A DNA stretch of 64,000 nucleotides from Carex sylvatica (GCA_964058845.1 CAXKVR010000002.1:62001-126000), one strand, 5' to 3'; counted from the stretch's first letter, positions 24,284 through 37,087 are shown. Numbers and translations: made by a program. The notes: generated by a model not told the origin, from the letters alone.

Positions 24284-27200
24284 TTGCACGGTTATTTCTT
24301 AGTTGCACGGTTATCCTTGCTTTTTTAGTTGCACGGTTATTTCTTTCCCTTTTGGCTGTGTCCTGTACCTGCCCGGTAGAAGTCAGCAAAAGCTGACTTG
24401 GCCTTTACATGCTGGAGTTGCTAGGTCTTTGTTATAGTTTTTGTTTTTCGAATGGTCATATCTCACACCCTTTACTTTTGTTTTTGTAGATGGAGCTCTC
24501 CTTGGAGTGGGCCGCTTTCCTGAAACGGCACGCATCCAACAGCCGTGACTTCCTTGCGGTTTCTCTTATAAGATAAGTCTCCTTCACAATATATCCTTGC
24601 TTTTTTAGTTGCACGGTTATATCTTCCCTTTTGACTGTGTCGTGTACCTGTCCGGTAGAAGTCAGCAAAAGCTGACTTGGCCTTTACATGCTGGAGTTGC
24701 TAGGTCTTTGTTATAGTTTTTGTTTTTCGAATGGTCATATCTCACAGCCTTTACTTTTGTTTTTGTAGATGGAGCTCTCCTTGGAGTGGGCTGCTTTCCT
24801 GAAACGGCACGCATCCAACAGCCGTGACTTCCCTGCGGTTTCCCTTATAAGATAAGTCTCCTTCACAATATATCCTTGCTTTTTTAGTTGCACGGTTATT
24901 TCTTTCCCTTTTGGCTGTGTCGTGTACCTGTCCGGTAGAAGTCAGCAAAAGCTGACTTGGCCTTTACATGCTGGAGTTGCTAGGTCTTTGTTATAGTTTT
25001 TGTTTTTCGAATGGTCATATCTCACAACCTTTCCTTTTGTTTTTGTAGATGGAGCTCTCCTTGGAGTGGGCTGCTTTCCTGAAACGGCACGCATCCAACA
25101 GCCGTGACTTCCCTGCGGTTTCTCTTATAAGATAAGTCTCATTTACAATATATCCTTGCTTTTTTAGTTGCACGGTTATTTCTTTCCCTTTTGGCTGTGT
25201 CGTGTACCTGTCCGGTAGAAGTCAGCAAACGCTGACTTGGCCTTTACATGCTGGAGTTGCTAGGTCTTTGTTATAGTTTTTGTTTTTCGAATGGTCATAT
25301 CTCACAACCTTTCCTTTTGTTTTTGTAGATGGAGCTCTCCTTGGAGTGGGCTGCTTTCCTGAAACGGCACGCATCCAACAGCCGTGACTTCCCTGCGGTT
25401 TTTCTTATAAGATAAGTCTCATTCACAGTATATCCTTGCTTTTTTAGTTGCACGGTTATATCTTTCCCTTTTGGCTGTGTCGTGTACCTGTCCGGTAGAA
25501 GTCAGCAAAAGCTGACTTGGCCTTTACATGCTGGAGTTGCTAGGTATTTGTTATAGTTTTTGTTTTTCGAATGGTCGTATCTCACAACCTTTCCTTTTGT
25601 TTTTGTAGATGGAGCTCTCCTTGGAGTGGGCTGCTTTCCTGAAACGGCACGCATCCAACAGCCGTGACTTCCCTGCGGTTTCTCTTATAAGATAAGTCTC
25701 CTTCACAATATATCCTTGCTTTTTTAGTTGCACGGTTATATCTTTCCCTTTTGGCTGTGTCGTGTACCTGTCCGGTAGAAGTCAGCAAAAGCTGACTTGG
25801 CCTTTACATGCTGGAGTTTCTAGGTATTTGTTATAGTTTTTGTTTTTCAAATGGTCATATCTCACAACCTTTCCTTTTGTTTTTGTAGATGGAGCTCTCC
25901 TTGTAGTGGGCTGCTTTCCTGAAACAGCACGCATCCAACAGCCGTGACTTCCCTGCGGTTTCTCTTATAAGATAAGTCTCCTTCACAATATATCCTTGCT
26001 TTTTTAGTTCCACGGTTATTTCTTTCCCTTTTGCCTGTTTCGTGTACCTGTCCGGTAGAAGTCATCAAAAGCTGACTTGGCCTTTACATGCTGGAGTTGC
26101 TAGGTATTTGTTATAGTTTTTGTTTTTCCAATGGTCATATCTCACAACCTTTCCTTTTGTTTTTGTAGATGGAGCTCTCCTTGGAGTGGGCTGCTTTCCT
26201 GAAACGGCACGCATCCAACAGCCGTGACTTCCCTGCGGTTTCTCTTATAAGATAAGTCTCCTTCACAATATATCCTTGCTTTTTTAGTTGCACGGTTATA
26301 TCTTTCCCTTTTGGCTGTGTCGTGTACCTGTCCGGTAGAAGTCAGCAAAAGCTGACTTGGCCTTTACATGCTGGAGTTGCTAGGTCTTTGTTATAGTTTT
26401 TGTTTTTCGAATGGTCATATCTCACAACCTTTCCTTTTGTTTTTGTAGATGGAGCTCTCCTTGGAGTGGGCTGCTTTCCTGAAACGGCACGCATCCAACA
26501 GCCGTGACTTCCCTGCGGTTTCTCTTATAAGATAAGTCTCCTTCACAATATATCCTTGCTTTTTTAGTTGCACGGTTATTTCTTTCCCTTTTGCCTGTTT
26601 TGTGTACCTGTCCGGTAGAAGTCAGCAAAAGCTGACTTGGCCTTTACATGCTGCAGTTGCTAGGTATTTGTTATAGTTTTTGTTTTTCAAATGGTCATAT
26701 CTCACAACCTTTACTTTTGTTTTTGTAGATGGAGCTCTCCTTGGAGTGGGCTGCTTTCCTGAAACGGCACGCATCCAACAGCCGTGACTTCCCTGCGGTT
26801 TCTCTTATAAGATAAGTCTCATTCACAATATATCCTTGCTTTTTTAGTTGCACGGTTATTTCTTTCCCTTTTGGCTGTGTCGTGTACCTGTCCGGTAGAA
26901 GTCAGCAAAAGCTGACTTGGCCTTTACATGCTGGAGTTGCTAGGTCTTTGTTATAGTTTTTGTTTTTCGAATGGTCATATCTCACAACCTTTCCTTTTGT
27001 TTTTGTAGATGGAGCTCTCCTTGGAGTGGGCTGCTTTCCTGAAACGGCACGCATCCAACAGCCGTGACTTCCCTGCGGTTTTTCTTATAAGATAAGTCTC
27101 ATTCACAGTATATCCTTGCTTTTTTAGTTGCACGGTTATATCTTTCCCTTTTGGCTGTGTCGTGTACCTGTCCGGTAGAAGTCAGCAAAAGCTGACTTGG

Positions 27201-30200
27201 CCTTTACATGCTGGAGTTGCTAGGTATTTGTTATAGTTTTTGTTTTTCGAATGGTCGTATCTCACAACCTTTCCTTTTGTTTTTGTAGATGGAGCTCTCC
27301 TTGGAGTGGGCTGCTTTCCTGAAACGGCACGCATCCAACAGCCGTGACTTCCCTGCGGTTTCTCTTATAAGATAAGTCTCCTTCACAATATATCCTTGCT
27401 TTTTTAGTTGCACGGTTATATCTTTCCCTTTTGGCTGTGTCGTGTACCTGTCCGGTAGAAGTCAGCAAAAGCTGACTTGGCCTTTACATGCTGGAGTTGC
27501 TTGGTCTTTGTTATAGTTTTTGTTTTTCGAATGGTCATATCTCACAACCTTTCCTTTTGTTTTTGTAGATGGAGCTCTCCTTGGAGTGGGCTGCTTTCCT
27601 GAAACGGCACGCATCCAACAGCCGTGACTTCCCTGCGGTTTCTCTTATAAGATAAGTCTCATTCACAGTATATCCTTGCTTTTTTAGTTGCACGGTTATA
27701 TCTTTCCCTTTTGGCTGTGTCGTGTACCTGTCCGGTAGAAGTCAGCAAAAGCTGACTTGGCCTTTACATGCTGGAGTTTCTAGGTATTTGTTATAGTTTT
27801 TGTTTTTCAAATGTTCATATCTCACAACCTTTCCTTTTGTTTTTGTAGATGGAGCTCTCCTTGGAGTGGGCTGCTTTCCTGAAACGGCACGCATCCAACA
27901 GCCGTGACTTCCCTGCGGTTTCTCTTATAAGATAAGTCTCCTTCACAATATATCCTTGCTTTTTTAGTTGCACGGTTATATCTTTCCCTTTTGGCTGTGT
28001 CGTGTACCTGTCCGGTAGAAGTCAGCAAAAGCTGACTTGGCCTTTACATGCTGGAGTTGCTAGGTCTTTGTTATAGTTTTTGTTTTTCGAATGGTCATAT
28101 CTCACAACCTTTCCTTTTGTTTTTGTAGATGGAGCTCTCCTTGGAGTGGGCTGCTTTCCTGAAACGGCACGCATCCAACAGCCGTGACTTCCCTGCGGTT
28201 TTTCTTATAAGATAAGTCTCATTCACAGTATATCCTTGCTTTTTTAGTTGCACGGTTATATCTTTCCCTTTTGGCTGTGTCGTGTACCTGTCCGGTAGAA
28301 GTCAGCAAAAGCTGACTTGGCCTTTACATGCTGGAGTTGCTAGGTATTTGTTATAGTTTTTGTTTTTCGAATGGTCCTATCTCACAACCTTTCCTTTTGT
28401 TTTTGTAGATGGAGCTCTCCTTGGAGTGGGCTGCTTTCCTGAAACGGCACGCATCCAACAGCCGTGACTTCCCTGCGGTTTCTCTTATAAGATAAGTCTC
28501 CTTCACAATATATCCTTGCTTTTTTAGTTGCACGGTTATATCTTTCCCTTTTGGCTGTGTCGTGTACCTGTCCGGTAGAAGTCAGCAAAAGCTGACTTGG
28601 CCTTTACATGCTGGAGTTTCTAGGTATTTGTTATAGTTTTTGTTTTTCAAATGGTCATATCTCACAACCTTTCCTTTTGTTTTTGTAGATGGAGCTCTCC
28701 TTGTAGTGGGCTGCTTTCCTGAAACGGCACGCATCCAACAGCCGTGACTTCCCTGCGGTTTCTCTTATAAGATAAGTCTCATTCACAATATATCCTTGCT
28801 TTTTTAGTTTCACGGTTATTTCTTTCCCTTTTGGCTGTGTCGTGTACCTGTCCGGTAGAAGTCAGCAAAAGCTGACTTGGCCTTTACATGCTGGAGTTGC
28901 TAGGTCTTTGTTATAGTTTTTGTTTTTCGAATGGTCATATCTCACAACCTTTCCTTTTGTTTTTGTAGATGGAGCTCTCCTTGGAGTGGGCTGCTTTCCT
29001 GAAACGGCACGCATCCAACAGCCGTGACTTCCCTGCGGTTTCTCTTATAAGATAAGTCTCCTTCACAATATATCCTTGCTTTTTTAGTTGCACGGTTATA
29101 TCTTTCCCTTTTGGCTGTGTCGTGTACCTGTCCGGTAGAAGTCAGCAAACGCTGACTTGGCCTTTACATGCTGGAGTTGCTAGGTCTTTGTTATAGTTTT
29201 TGTTTTTCGAATGGTCATATCTCACAACCTTTCCTTTTGTTTTTGTAGATGGAGCTCTCCTTGGAGTGGGCTGCTTTCCTGAAACGGCACGCATCCAACA
29301 GCCGTGACTTCCCTGCGGTTTTTCTTATAAGATAAGTCTCATTCACAGTATATCCTTGCTTTTTTAGTTGCACGGTTATATCTTTCCCTTTTGGCTGTGT
29401 CGTGTACCTGTCCGGTAGAAGTCAGCAAAAGCTGACTTGGCCTTTACATGCTGGAGTTGCTAGGTATTTGTTATAGTTTTTGTTTTTCGAATGGTCGTAT
29501 CTCACAACCTTTCCTTTTGTTTTTGTAGATGGAGCTCTCCTTGGAGTGGGCTGCTTTCCTGAAACGGCACGCATCCAACAGCCGTGACTTCCCTGCGGTT
29601 TCTCTTATAAGATAAGTCTCCTTCACAATATATCCTTGCTTTTTTAGTTGCACGGTTATATATTTCCCTTTTGGCTGTGTCGTGTACCTGTCCGGTAGAA
29701 GTCAGCAAAAGCTGACTTGGCCTTTACATGCTGGAGTTTCTAGGTATTTGTTATAGTTTTTGTTTTTCAAATGGTCATATCTCACAACCTTTCCTTTTGT
29801 TTTTGTAGATGGAGCTCTCCTTGTAGTGGGCTGCTTTCCTGAAACAGCACGCATCCAACAGCCGTGACTTCCCTGCGGTTTCTCTTATAAGATAAGTCTC
29901 CTTCACAATATATCCTTGCTTTTTTAGTTGCACGGTTATTTCTTTCCCTTTTGCCTGTTTCGTGTACCTGTCCGGTAGAAGTCAGCAAAAGCTGACTTGG
30001 CCTTTACATGCTGGAGTTTCTAGGTATTTGTTATAATTTTTGTTTTTCAAATGGTCATATCTCACAACCTTTCCTTTTGTTTTTGTAGATGGAGCTCTCC
30101 TTGTAGTGGGCTGCTTTCCTGAAACGGCACGCATCCAACAGCCGTGACTTCCCTGCGGTTTCTCTTATAAGATAAGTCTCATTCACAATATATCCTTGCT

Positions 30201-33200
30201 TTTTTAGTTTCACGGTTATTTCTTTCCCTTTTGCCTGTTTCGTGTACCTGTCCGGTAGAAGTCAGCAAAAGCTGACTTGGCCTTTACATGCTGGAGTTGC
30301 TAGGTATTTGTTATAGTTTTTGTTTTTCCAATGGTCATATCTCACAACCTTTCCTTTTGTTTTTGTAGATGGAGCTCTCCTTGGAGTGGGCTGCTTTCCT
30401 GAAACGGCACGCATCCAACAGCCGTGACTTCCCTGCGGTTTTTCTTATAAGATAAGTCTCATTCACAGTATATCATTGCTTTTTTAGTTGCACGGTTATA
30501 TCTTTCCCTTTTGGCTGTGTCGTGTACCTGTCCGGTAGAAGTCAGCAAAAGCTGACTTGGCCTTTACATGCTGGAGTTGCTAGGTCTTTGTTATAGTTTT
30601 TGTTTTTCGAATGGTCATATCTCACAACCTTTCCTTTTGTTTTTGTAGATGGAGCTCTCCTTGGAGTGGGCTGCTTTCCTGAAACGGCACGCATCCAACA
30701 GCCGTGACTTCCCTGCGGTTTTTCTTATAAGATAAGTCTCATTCACAGTATATCCTTGCTTTTTTAGTTGCACGGTTATATCTTTCCCTTTTGGCTGTGT
30801 CGTGTACCTGTCCGGTAGAAGTCAGCAAAAGCTGACTTGGCCTTTACATGCTGGAGTTGCTAGGTATTTGTTATAGTTTTTGTTTTTCGAATGGTCCTAT
30901 CTCACAACCTTTCCTTTTGTTTTTGTAGATGGAGCTCTCCTTGGAGTGGGCTGCTTTCCTGAAACGGCACGCATCCAACAGCCGTGACTTCCCTGCGGTT
31001 TCTCTTATAAGATAAGTCTCCTTCACAATATATCCTTGCTTTTTTAGTTGCACGGTTATATCTTTCCCTTTTGGCTGTGTCGTGTACCTGTCCGGTAGAA
31101 GTCAGCAAAAGCTGACTTGGCCTTTACATGCTGGAGTTTCTAGGTATTTGTTATAGTTTTTGTTTTTCAAATGGTCATATCTCACAACCTTTCCTTTTGT
31201 TTTTGTAGATGGAGCTCTCCTTGTAGTGGGCTGCTTTCCTGAAACGGCACGCATCCAACAGCCGTGACTTCCCTGCGGTTTCTCTTATAAGATAAGTCTC
31301 ATTCACAATATATCCTTGCTTTTTTAGTTTCACGGTTATTTCTTTCCCTTTTGCCTGTTTCGTGTACCTGTCCGGTAGAAGTCAGCAAAAGCTGACTTGG
31401 CCTTTACATGCTGGAGTTGCTAGGTATTTGTTATAGTTTTTGTTTTTCCAATGGTCATATCTCACAACCTTTCCTTTTGTTTTTGTAGATGGAGCTCTCC
31501 TTGGAGTGGGCTGCTTTCCTGAAACGGCACGCATCCAACAGCCGTGACTTCCCTGCGGTTTCTCTTATAAGATAAGTCTCCTTCACAATATATCCTTGCT
31601 TTTTTAGTTGCACGGTTATATCTTTCCCTTTTGGCTGTGTCGTGTACCTGTCCGGTAGAAGTCAGCAAAAGCTGACTTGGCCTTTACATGCAGGAGTTGC
31701 TAGGTCTTTGTTATAGTTTTTGTTTTTCCAATGGTCATATCTCACAACCTTTCCTTTTGTTTTTGTAGATGGAGCTCTCCTTGGAGTGGGCTGCTTTCCT
31801 GAAACGGCACGCATCCAACAGCCGTGACTTCCCTGCGGTTTCTCTTATAAGATAAGTCTCCTTCACAATATATCCTTGCTCTTTTAGTTGCACGGTTATA
31901 TCTTTCCCTTTTGGCTGTGTCGTGTACCTGTCCGGTAGAAGTCAGCAAAAGCTGACTTGGCCTTTACATGCTGGAGTTGCTAGGTCTTTGTTATAGTTTT
32001 TGTTTTTCGAATGGTCATATCTCACAACCTTTCCTTTTGTTTTTGTAGATGGAGCTCTCCTTGGAGTGGGCTGCTTTCCTGAAACGGCACGCATCCAACA
32101 GCCGTGACTTCCCTGCGGTTTTTCTTATAAGATAAGTCTCCTTCACAATATATCCTTGCTTTTTTAGTTGCACGGTTATATCTTTCCCTTTTGGCTGTGT
32201 CGTGTACCTGTCCGGTAGAAGTCAGCAAAAGCTGACTTGGCCTTTACATGCTGGAGTTGCTTGGTCTTTGTTATAGTTTTTGTTTTTCAAATGGTCATAT
32301 CTCACAACCTTTCCTTTTGTTTTTGTAGATGGAGCTCTCCTTGGAGTGGGCTGCTTTCCTGAAACGGCACGCATCCAACAGCCGTGACTTCCCTGCGTTT
32401 TTTCTTATAAGATAAGTCTCATTCACAGTATATCCTTGCTTTTTTAGTTGCACGGTTATATCTTTCCCTTTTGGCTGTGTCGTGTACCTGTCCGGTAGAA
32501 GTCAGCAAAAGCTGACTTGGCCTTTACATGCTGGAGTTGCTAGGTATTTGTTATAGTTTTTGTTTTTCAAATGGTCATATCTCACAACCTTTCCTTTTGT
32601 TTTTGTAGATGGAGCTCTCCTTGGAGTGGGCTGCTTTCCTGAAACGGCACGCATCCAACAGCCGTGACTTCCCTGCGGTTTCTCTTATAAGATAAGTCTC
32701 CTTCACAATATATCCTTGCTTTTTTAGTTGCACGGTTATTTCTTTCCCTTTTGCCTGTTTCGTGTACCTGTCTGGTAGAAGTCAGCAAAAGCTGACTTGG
32801 CCTTTACATGCTGGAGTTGCTAGGTCTTTGTTATAGTTTTTGTTTTTCAAATGGTCATATCTCACAACCTTTACTTTTGTTTTTGTAGATGGAGCTCTCC
32901 TTGGAGTGGGTTGCTTTCCTGAAACGGCACGCATCCAACAGCCGTGACTTCTTTGCGGTTTCTCTTATAAGATAAGTCTCCTTCACAATATATCCTTGCT
33001 TTTTTAATTGCACGGTTATTTCTTTCTCTTTTGCCTGTTTCGTGTACCTGTCCGGTAGAAGTCAGCAAAAGCTGACTTGGCCTTTACATGTCGGAGTTGC
33101 TAGGTCTTTGTTATAGTTTTTGTTTTTCGAATGGTCATATCTCACAACCTTTCCTTTTGTTTTTGTAGATGGAGCTCTCCTTGGAATGGGCTGCTTTCCT

Positions 33201-33764
33201 GAAACGGCACGCATCCAACAGCCGTGACTTCCCTGCGGTTTCTCTTATAAGATAAGTCTCCTTCACAATATATCCTTGCTTTTTTAGTTGCACGGTTATA
33301 TCTTTCCCTTTTGGCTGTGTCGTGTACCTGTCCGGTAGAAGTCAGCAAAAGCTGACTTGGCCTTTACATGCTGGAGTTTCTAGGTATTTGTTATAATTTT
33401 TGTTTTTCAAATGGTCATATCTCACAACCTTTACTTTTGTTTTTGTAGATTGAGCTCTCCTTGGAGTGGGCTGCTTTCCTGAAACGGCACGAATCCAACA
33501 GCCGTGACTTCCCTGCGGTGTCTCTTATAAGATAAGTCTCCTTCACAATATATCCTTGCTTTTTTAGTTGCACGGTTATTTCTTTCCCTTTTGGCTGTGT
33601 CGTGTACCTGTCCGGTAGAAGTCAGCAAAAGCTGACTTGGCCTTTACATGCTGGAGTTGCTAGGTCTTTGTTATAGTTTTTGTTTTTCGAATGGTCATAT
33701 CTCACAACCTTTCCTTTTGTTTTTGTAGATGGAGCTCTCCTTGGAGTGGACTGCTTTCCTGAAA
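24284..33764 (+). repeat. Tandem array, 280-bp unit, 33 full periods
   Basis: Using ATGGAGCTCTCC as the phase mark, copies start at 24490, 24769 and then every 280 bases to 33729: one 279-bp period followed by 32 exact 280-bp periods, plus partial units at both ends. Units are nearly identical. Common variants are tctctt/tttctt, cttcac/attcac, ggctgtgt/gcctgttt and ggagtt/ggagtttc. Private changes cluster in the first and last units. Each unit contains a T-rich tract ending in tttttgtag, an ATG ORF of 28 codons, and the hairpin aagtcagc-aaaa-gctgactt. The period is not a multiple of three, so no frame runs through the array. The left edge has extra partial copies of agttgcacggttat (24284-24345). 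No known satellite family was recognised. Confidence 0.95.
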
Positions 33765-33826
33765 ACGGATTCAGATCCGGATAATTATCTGTATCTGACA
33801 ATTCACTCAAATCAGATTATTCGAAT

Positions 33827-34480
33827 TAGGGTGTTCAAACTATTTGGTTTGTTCGATTTTTAACCGAACCGAAATTTTTTGGTTTAAATAGATCAGTTTG
33901 GTTGAAATTTTGAATAATTTTGGTGTAAACCGATCGGTTCGGTTTAGACTTCTCAAAATCGACTAAACTGAACCAACCAGTTTTTATTAGTTCGACTCTA
34001 ATTTTATTAGTATTATAATGATTTCATTAATCAAACCGAACCGAACCAAATCAAACTTCAATTGGTGTGCATAACAATGTTTTCATTTTGTTAATAATAG
34101 TACCAACAGGTTTACTTCGGTTTGAACCAAACAAATTTGAATTTATTTAGATTTATTTGGTTCGGTTCCGTTCGGTTTTATTTTGTAAAACTGAAAAAAA
34201 GTTTGATATGATAATTTTACGTCTAAATAAAATTTGAAGTGAACCGACCGTTTAAACGAATTCGTATCCTCTGCATTAACTCAAAAGGGAATCTTTTGAG
34301 TTAATGAATCTCAACCGTCCAATTTACTTTAAGATTCGTGCAATTAGATCCGTACTAATATTAAAGGACCCCTAGATTATAGGTACAATCCGAATTGGCT
34401 CCGTTTAAAATCAAACGGTTGAGATTCATGAATCTTTTGAGTTAATGCAGAGGATACGCATTCCCGTTTAAACACCCCTA
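33827..34480. mobile_element. hAT-type MITE interrupted by a family C MITE
   Basis: The left end tagggtgttcaaactatttg and the right end aaacaccccta match the MITEs at 13613-14129 and 63051-63505. The interior has the same accgaacc/ttcggttt iterated motifs. A family C element sits near its right end. Without that insert the element is about 440 bp. Its own TSD is not clear (attcgaat against ttgaatag). Confidence 0.75.
34258..34463. mobile_element. Family C MITE, perfect 10-bp TSD
   Basis: Ends gaattcgtatcctctgcatt and its near-perfect inverse at 34444-34463 continue inward through aactcaaaa. It is flanked by ccgtttaaac at 34248-34257 and 34464-34473. The 9-11 bp TSD range is typical of Mutator-like elements. 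The core includes agattcgtgc and accgtcc. No ORF. It is nested in a hAT-type MITE, so it is the younger insertion. Confidence 0.9.
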
Positions 34481-36089
34481 TTGAATAGAACCTCTGCTTT
34501 GTTAGTACTTGGGCTTTGGGCCGGCTGAAGACAAAACTATGTTCTGTTAACAACTTTGTACTATAAAAATATCTTACTATTATTCGTGATTCCCTCGTGG
34601 GACTATCTGAAATACGGAGATATTTTTTATCTTTTTGCATCCGGTGCTCTTTATTATTGGTTTGCTGTTGAGCACATAGAGTTTGACAACCATTAGATTT
34701 ATAATTATTCCATCACCGTCCAATTAATTTGAGGTTACGTAATGACTAACGAGACAAAGGATGCGCTGCACACTCTAGAAATTAACGTACCAGTACCACC
34801 TAAGAACAAAAACTTTTATTTAATAATGTCAATGTATTTAAAAACTTTTATTTAATTATTTTTACTACTTGTACACTTGATTTTGTACTAAATGAATTCG
34901 AAAGTTTTAGAATTGTGTATACACGCATCGCTCATGGTTCACGAAAGAGATTGGTTTCAACAATTTTAAATTGTCATTTGAAACTAATTCAATAAATTTT
35001 AGAGTAAAACTCACCCTACCCTTTTAATAAACCTCGCACACGCTAGTCTCGCTCAGATTATAGAAAATACTTGTAAAAGCGCATTAAGATTTTAGAAGTA
35101 AAATTACGAAATATTAAAAAACAAACATATTGTTTCTACTTTTGTGAATTTGGATTAGACAGAAAAGATTCTCCAGTTTTATAATTTAGGAATACAAAAT
35201 ATGAAAAATATTTACTGTCACAACCCTATCAGATCTCTTGAATGCTTTTTGTAATTTTTGAAAATATAAAATAAAATAGAAAACAAATTGAGATGAAAGT
35301 ACAGGAAGATACGAAGAAGAAGAAGAAAGAAGCAACTTGATTGATAATTTTGTGGTTGGATTACAATAGTTATTTTCTGTAATTTTTTAAGTATGATATG
35401 CTGGACTACTCTAATAAAAAGTACATTGGATTGGACCCAAATTCACTTCTAATTAGCAATTCTTCTCAGCCCAGCCCAGCCCACAACAGAACGAACTGCC
35501 TGGCCCATCTCTCTCCTTGTATTCCTTATTTCTTCGTCAGCCATAACATAACATAAGCCAATTTCAAGGAAACGAGCATTCACGTTAAAGATTGCAAAAT
35601 CAACACCTAAAGTGTTTCTACTGTGTATCTGTGATCATTAGCTTCAAATGCTAGTTGGGATACTCTACCAATATACCAAACAATTTTAACCAGTTTTGAA
35701 TATAGTGTCTTTTTAGTTTTGACTTTAAATGAACTAATTTACAAATCGTCCTTTCAGACTTCAACTTAATTCTCTAGGCTAGCTATCTCAATGCCTATTA
35801 CTGACAATATTCAACTGTTTGAGATGATTAGAGAAAAGGAAACAAAGATAAATCAACAAATTAAGATGGTACAGGCACTAGATAGTAGAAAAGAAAGAAA
35901 GATCCAATGTAAAGCTCCCATTTTGCTACTCGAATTAAATTTATTGGTTCCTTCCGAGGGAAAACAACAAAGAAATACCCAAACAAACACTCCTTTTTTT
36001 CTTTGTCCGTCTATATATTGTACTCTTATAAATTAAATTTTACAAAAATATTTTTCAAGGGGAGAGGAGAATTTGAATTTGAAGACAAC
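34481..36089. other. Intergenic stretch
   Basis: No gene recognised. The segment around 35470-35560 (cagcccagcccagcccaca and neighbouring text) is less AT-rich and could be a promoter or leader, but no adjacent exon supports that. Confidence 0.4.
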
Positions 36090-36261
36090 TTATCCAACAC
36101 TTTTCGTATCTTCTTCCATTGCTTCTTCACTAGAACTCACCTTAACTTGTTCCATAGCCTCTTCACATTCCTTTACAAGTCGTTCAATGCCTGGATCATA
36201 AGTTGCAGCAACTCGCAGGTGCACAATAGCCTCCAAGGCTTTCCCTTCTTCAAACAAGTAA
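36090..36261 (-). pseudogene. Orphan TPR-like exon
   Basis: On the - strand, an acceptor (gcaaaacctcag) precedes an exon starting at 36261 that encodes YLFEEGKALEAIVHLRVAAT and then YDPGIERLVKECEEAMEQVK. A consensus donor AAG/gtgagt follows at 36140; reading through it reaches a stop at 36090. The spacing of G, A, L, A and DP residues fits one tetratricopeptide (TPR) helix pair, a protein-protein interaction motif. No companion exons were found upstream or downstream, so it is probably a relic of a larger gene, or a terminal exon whose partners are too diverged to see. The parent family is not identified. Confidence 0.45.
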
Positions 36262-37087
36262 CTGAGGTTTTGCAAATGTAATCACTCATGTAAATGCATT
36301 GTAGCTTAATATGTAAGTAGTTTGTAGAAGTTACTTAAATGTTTGTTGGTTTTGACTAGGGCAATTGAAATCTCTCAATAAATCTGATTATTCTCCCCAT
36401 ACTCCTATGTGATTAAGTGCTAACCAATAACAGTTTTGAAATTTATGTTTAATGAAATGGTACAAATAAGTCTCTTTCTATTGTTACGAATTAGTCAAAT
36501 AGTTAAGATTTTAGAAATTCCTTTTTGGCTCTACACTCTTGCCAATTCTAATCTTGAAATACATTGATATAATGCTGAAATGAACTAGAAAGTAGTTTGG
36601 TAATGATTGATATTAAAGGAATTTTTTCTATTTTCAAATTTTCCTTTATCGGATCTGAACCCGGTTTTGTTTTTACTCTCAAGCACATCACTTTTCTTTC
36701 GATGTGGTACTGATTTACAAGGCTTACCAGCATTATATAATTTGTTATTATAAAGCATTTTGGATTTCTAGTATTTGCTTGTACAAACTCCATGAATTGA
36801 ATTGTGCAATTTTCAAAATTTAGGTCTATCTATATAATTTTAAAACTGTGGTAAATACTTATTGTCAGAGGGGCTTGAGCACAAGTTTGTATAATTAGCT
36901 GGGATGGACTCGACTGAAATCAAAATTGTGAAAAGCAAATAAATGGTTCGGTCTACCGGGGTAGTTGGAATAGAAATTAAAACTGAAATGAACCTTGGGT
37001 GCTCTGATTTGAGACTTTAATCTAATTTAGTGGATTTTGAATATATGCTTTGATTTGAGACATCTATATTTATTTATAGCTTTTACC

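Noticed and set aside
24456..33628. Repeated - strand frames of 60-68 codons in every 280-bp unit (starting MLTSTGQVHDTAKRER)
   Set aside because: They are open because the units are near-identical; one sequence is simply seen many times. The period is not a multiple of three, the frames cross the splice-like and hairpin parts, and no family resemblance is seen.
24284..33764. CRISPR-like array
   Set aside because: There are no short repeats with unique spacers; the whole 280-bp unit is repeated. The sequence is plant nuclear DNA.
36003..36281. 92-codon + strand frame
   Set aside because: It is antisense to the TPR-like exon and low in complexity; the - strand has splice sites and a recognisable motif.
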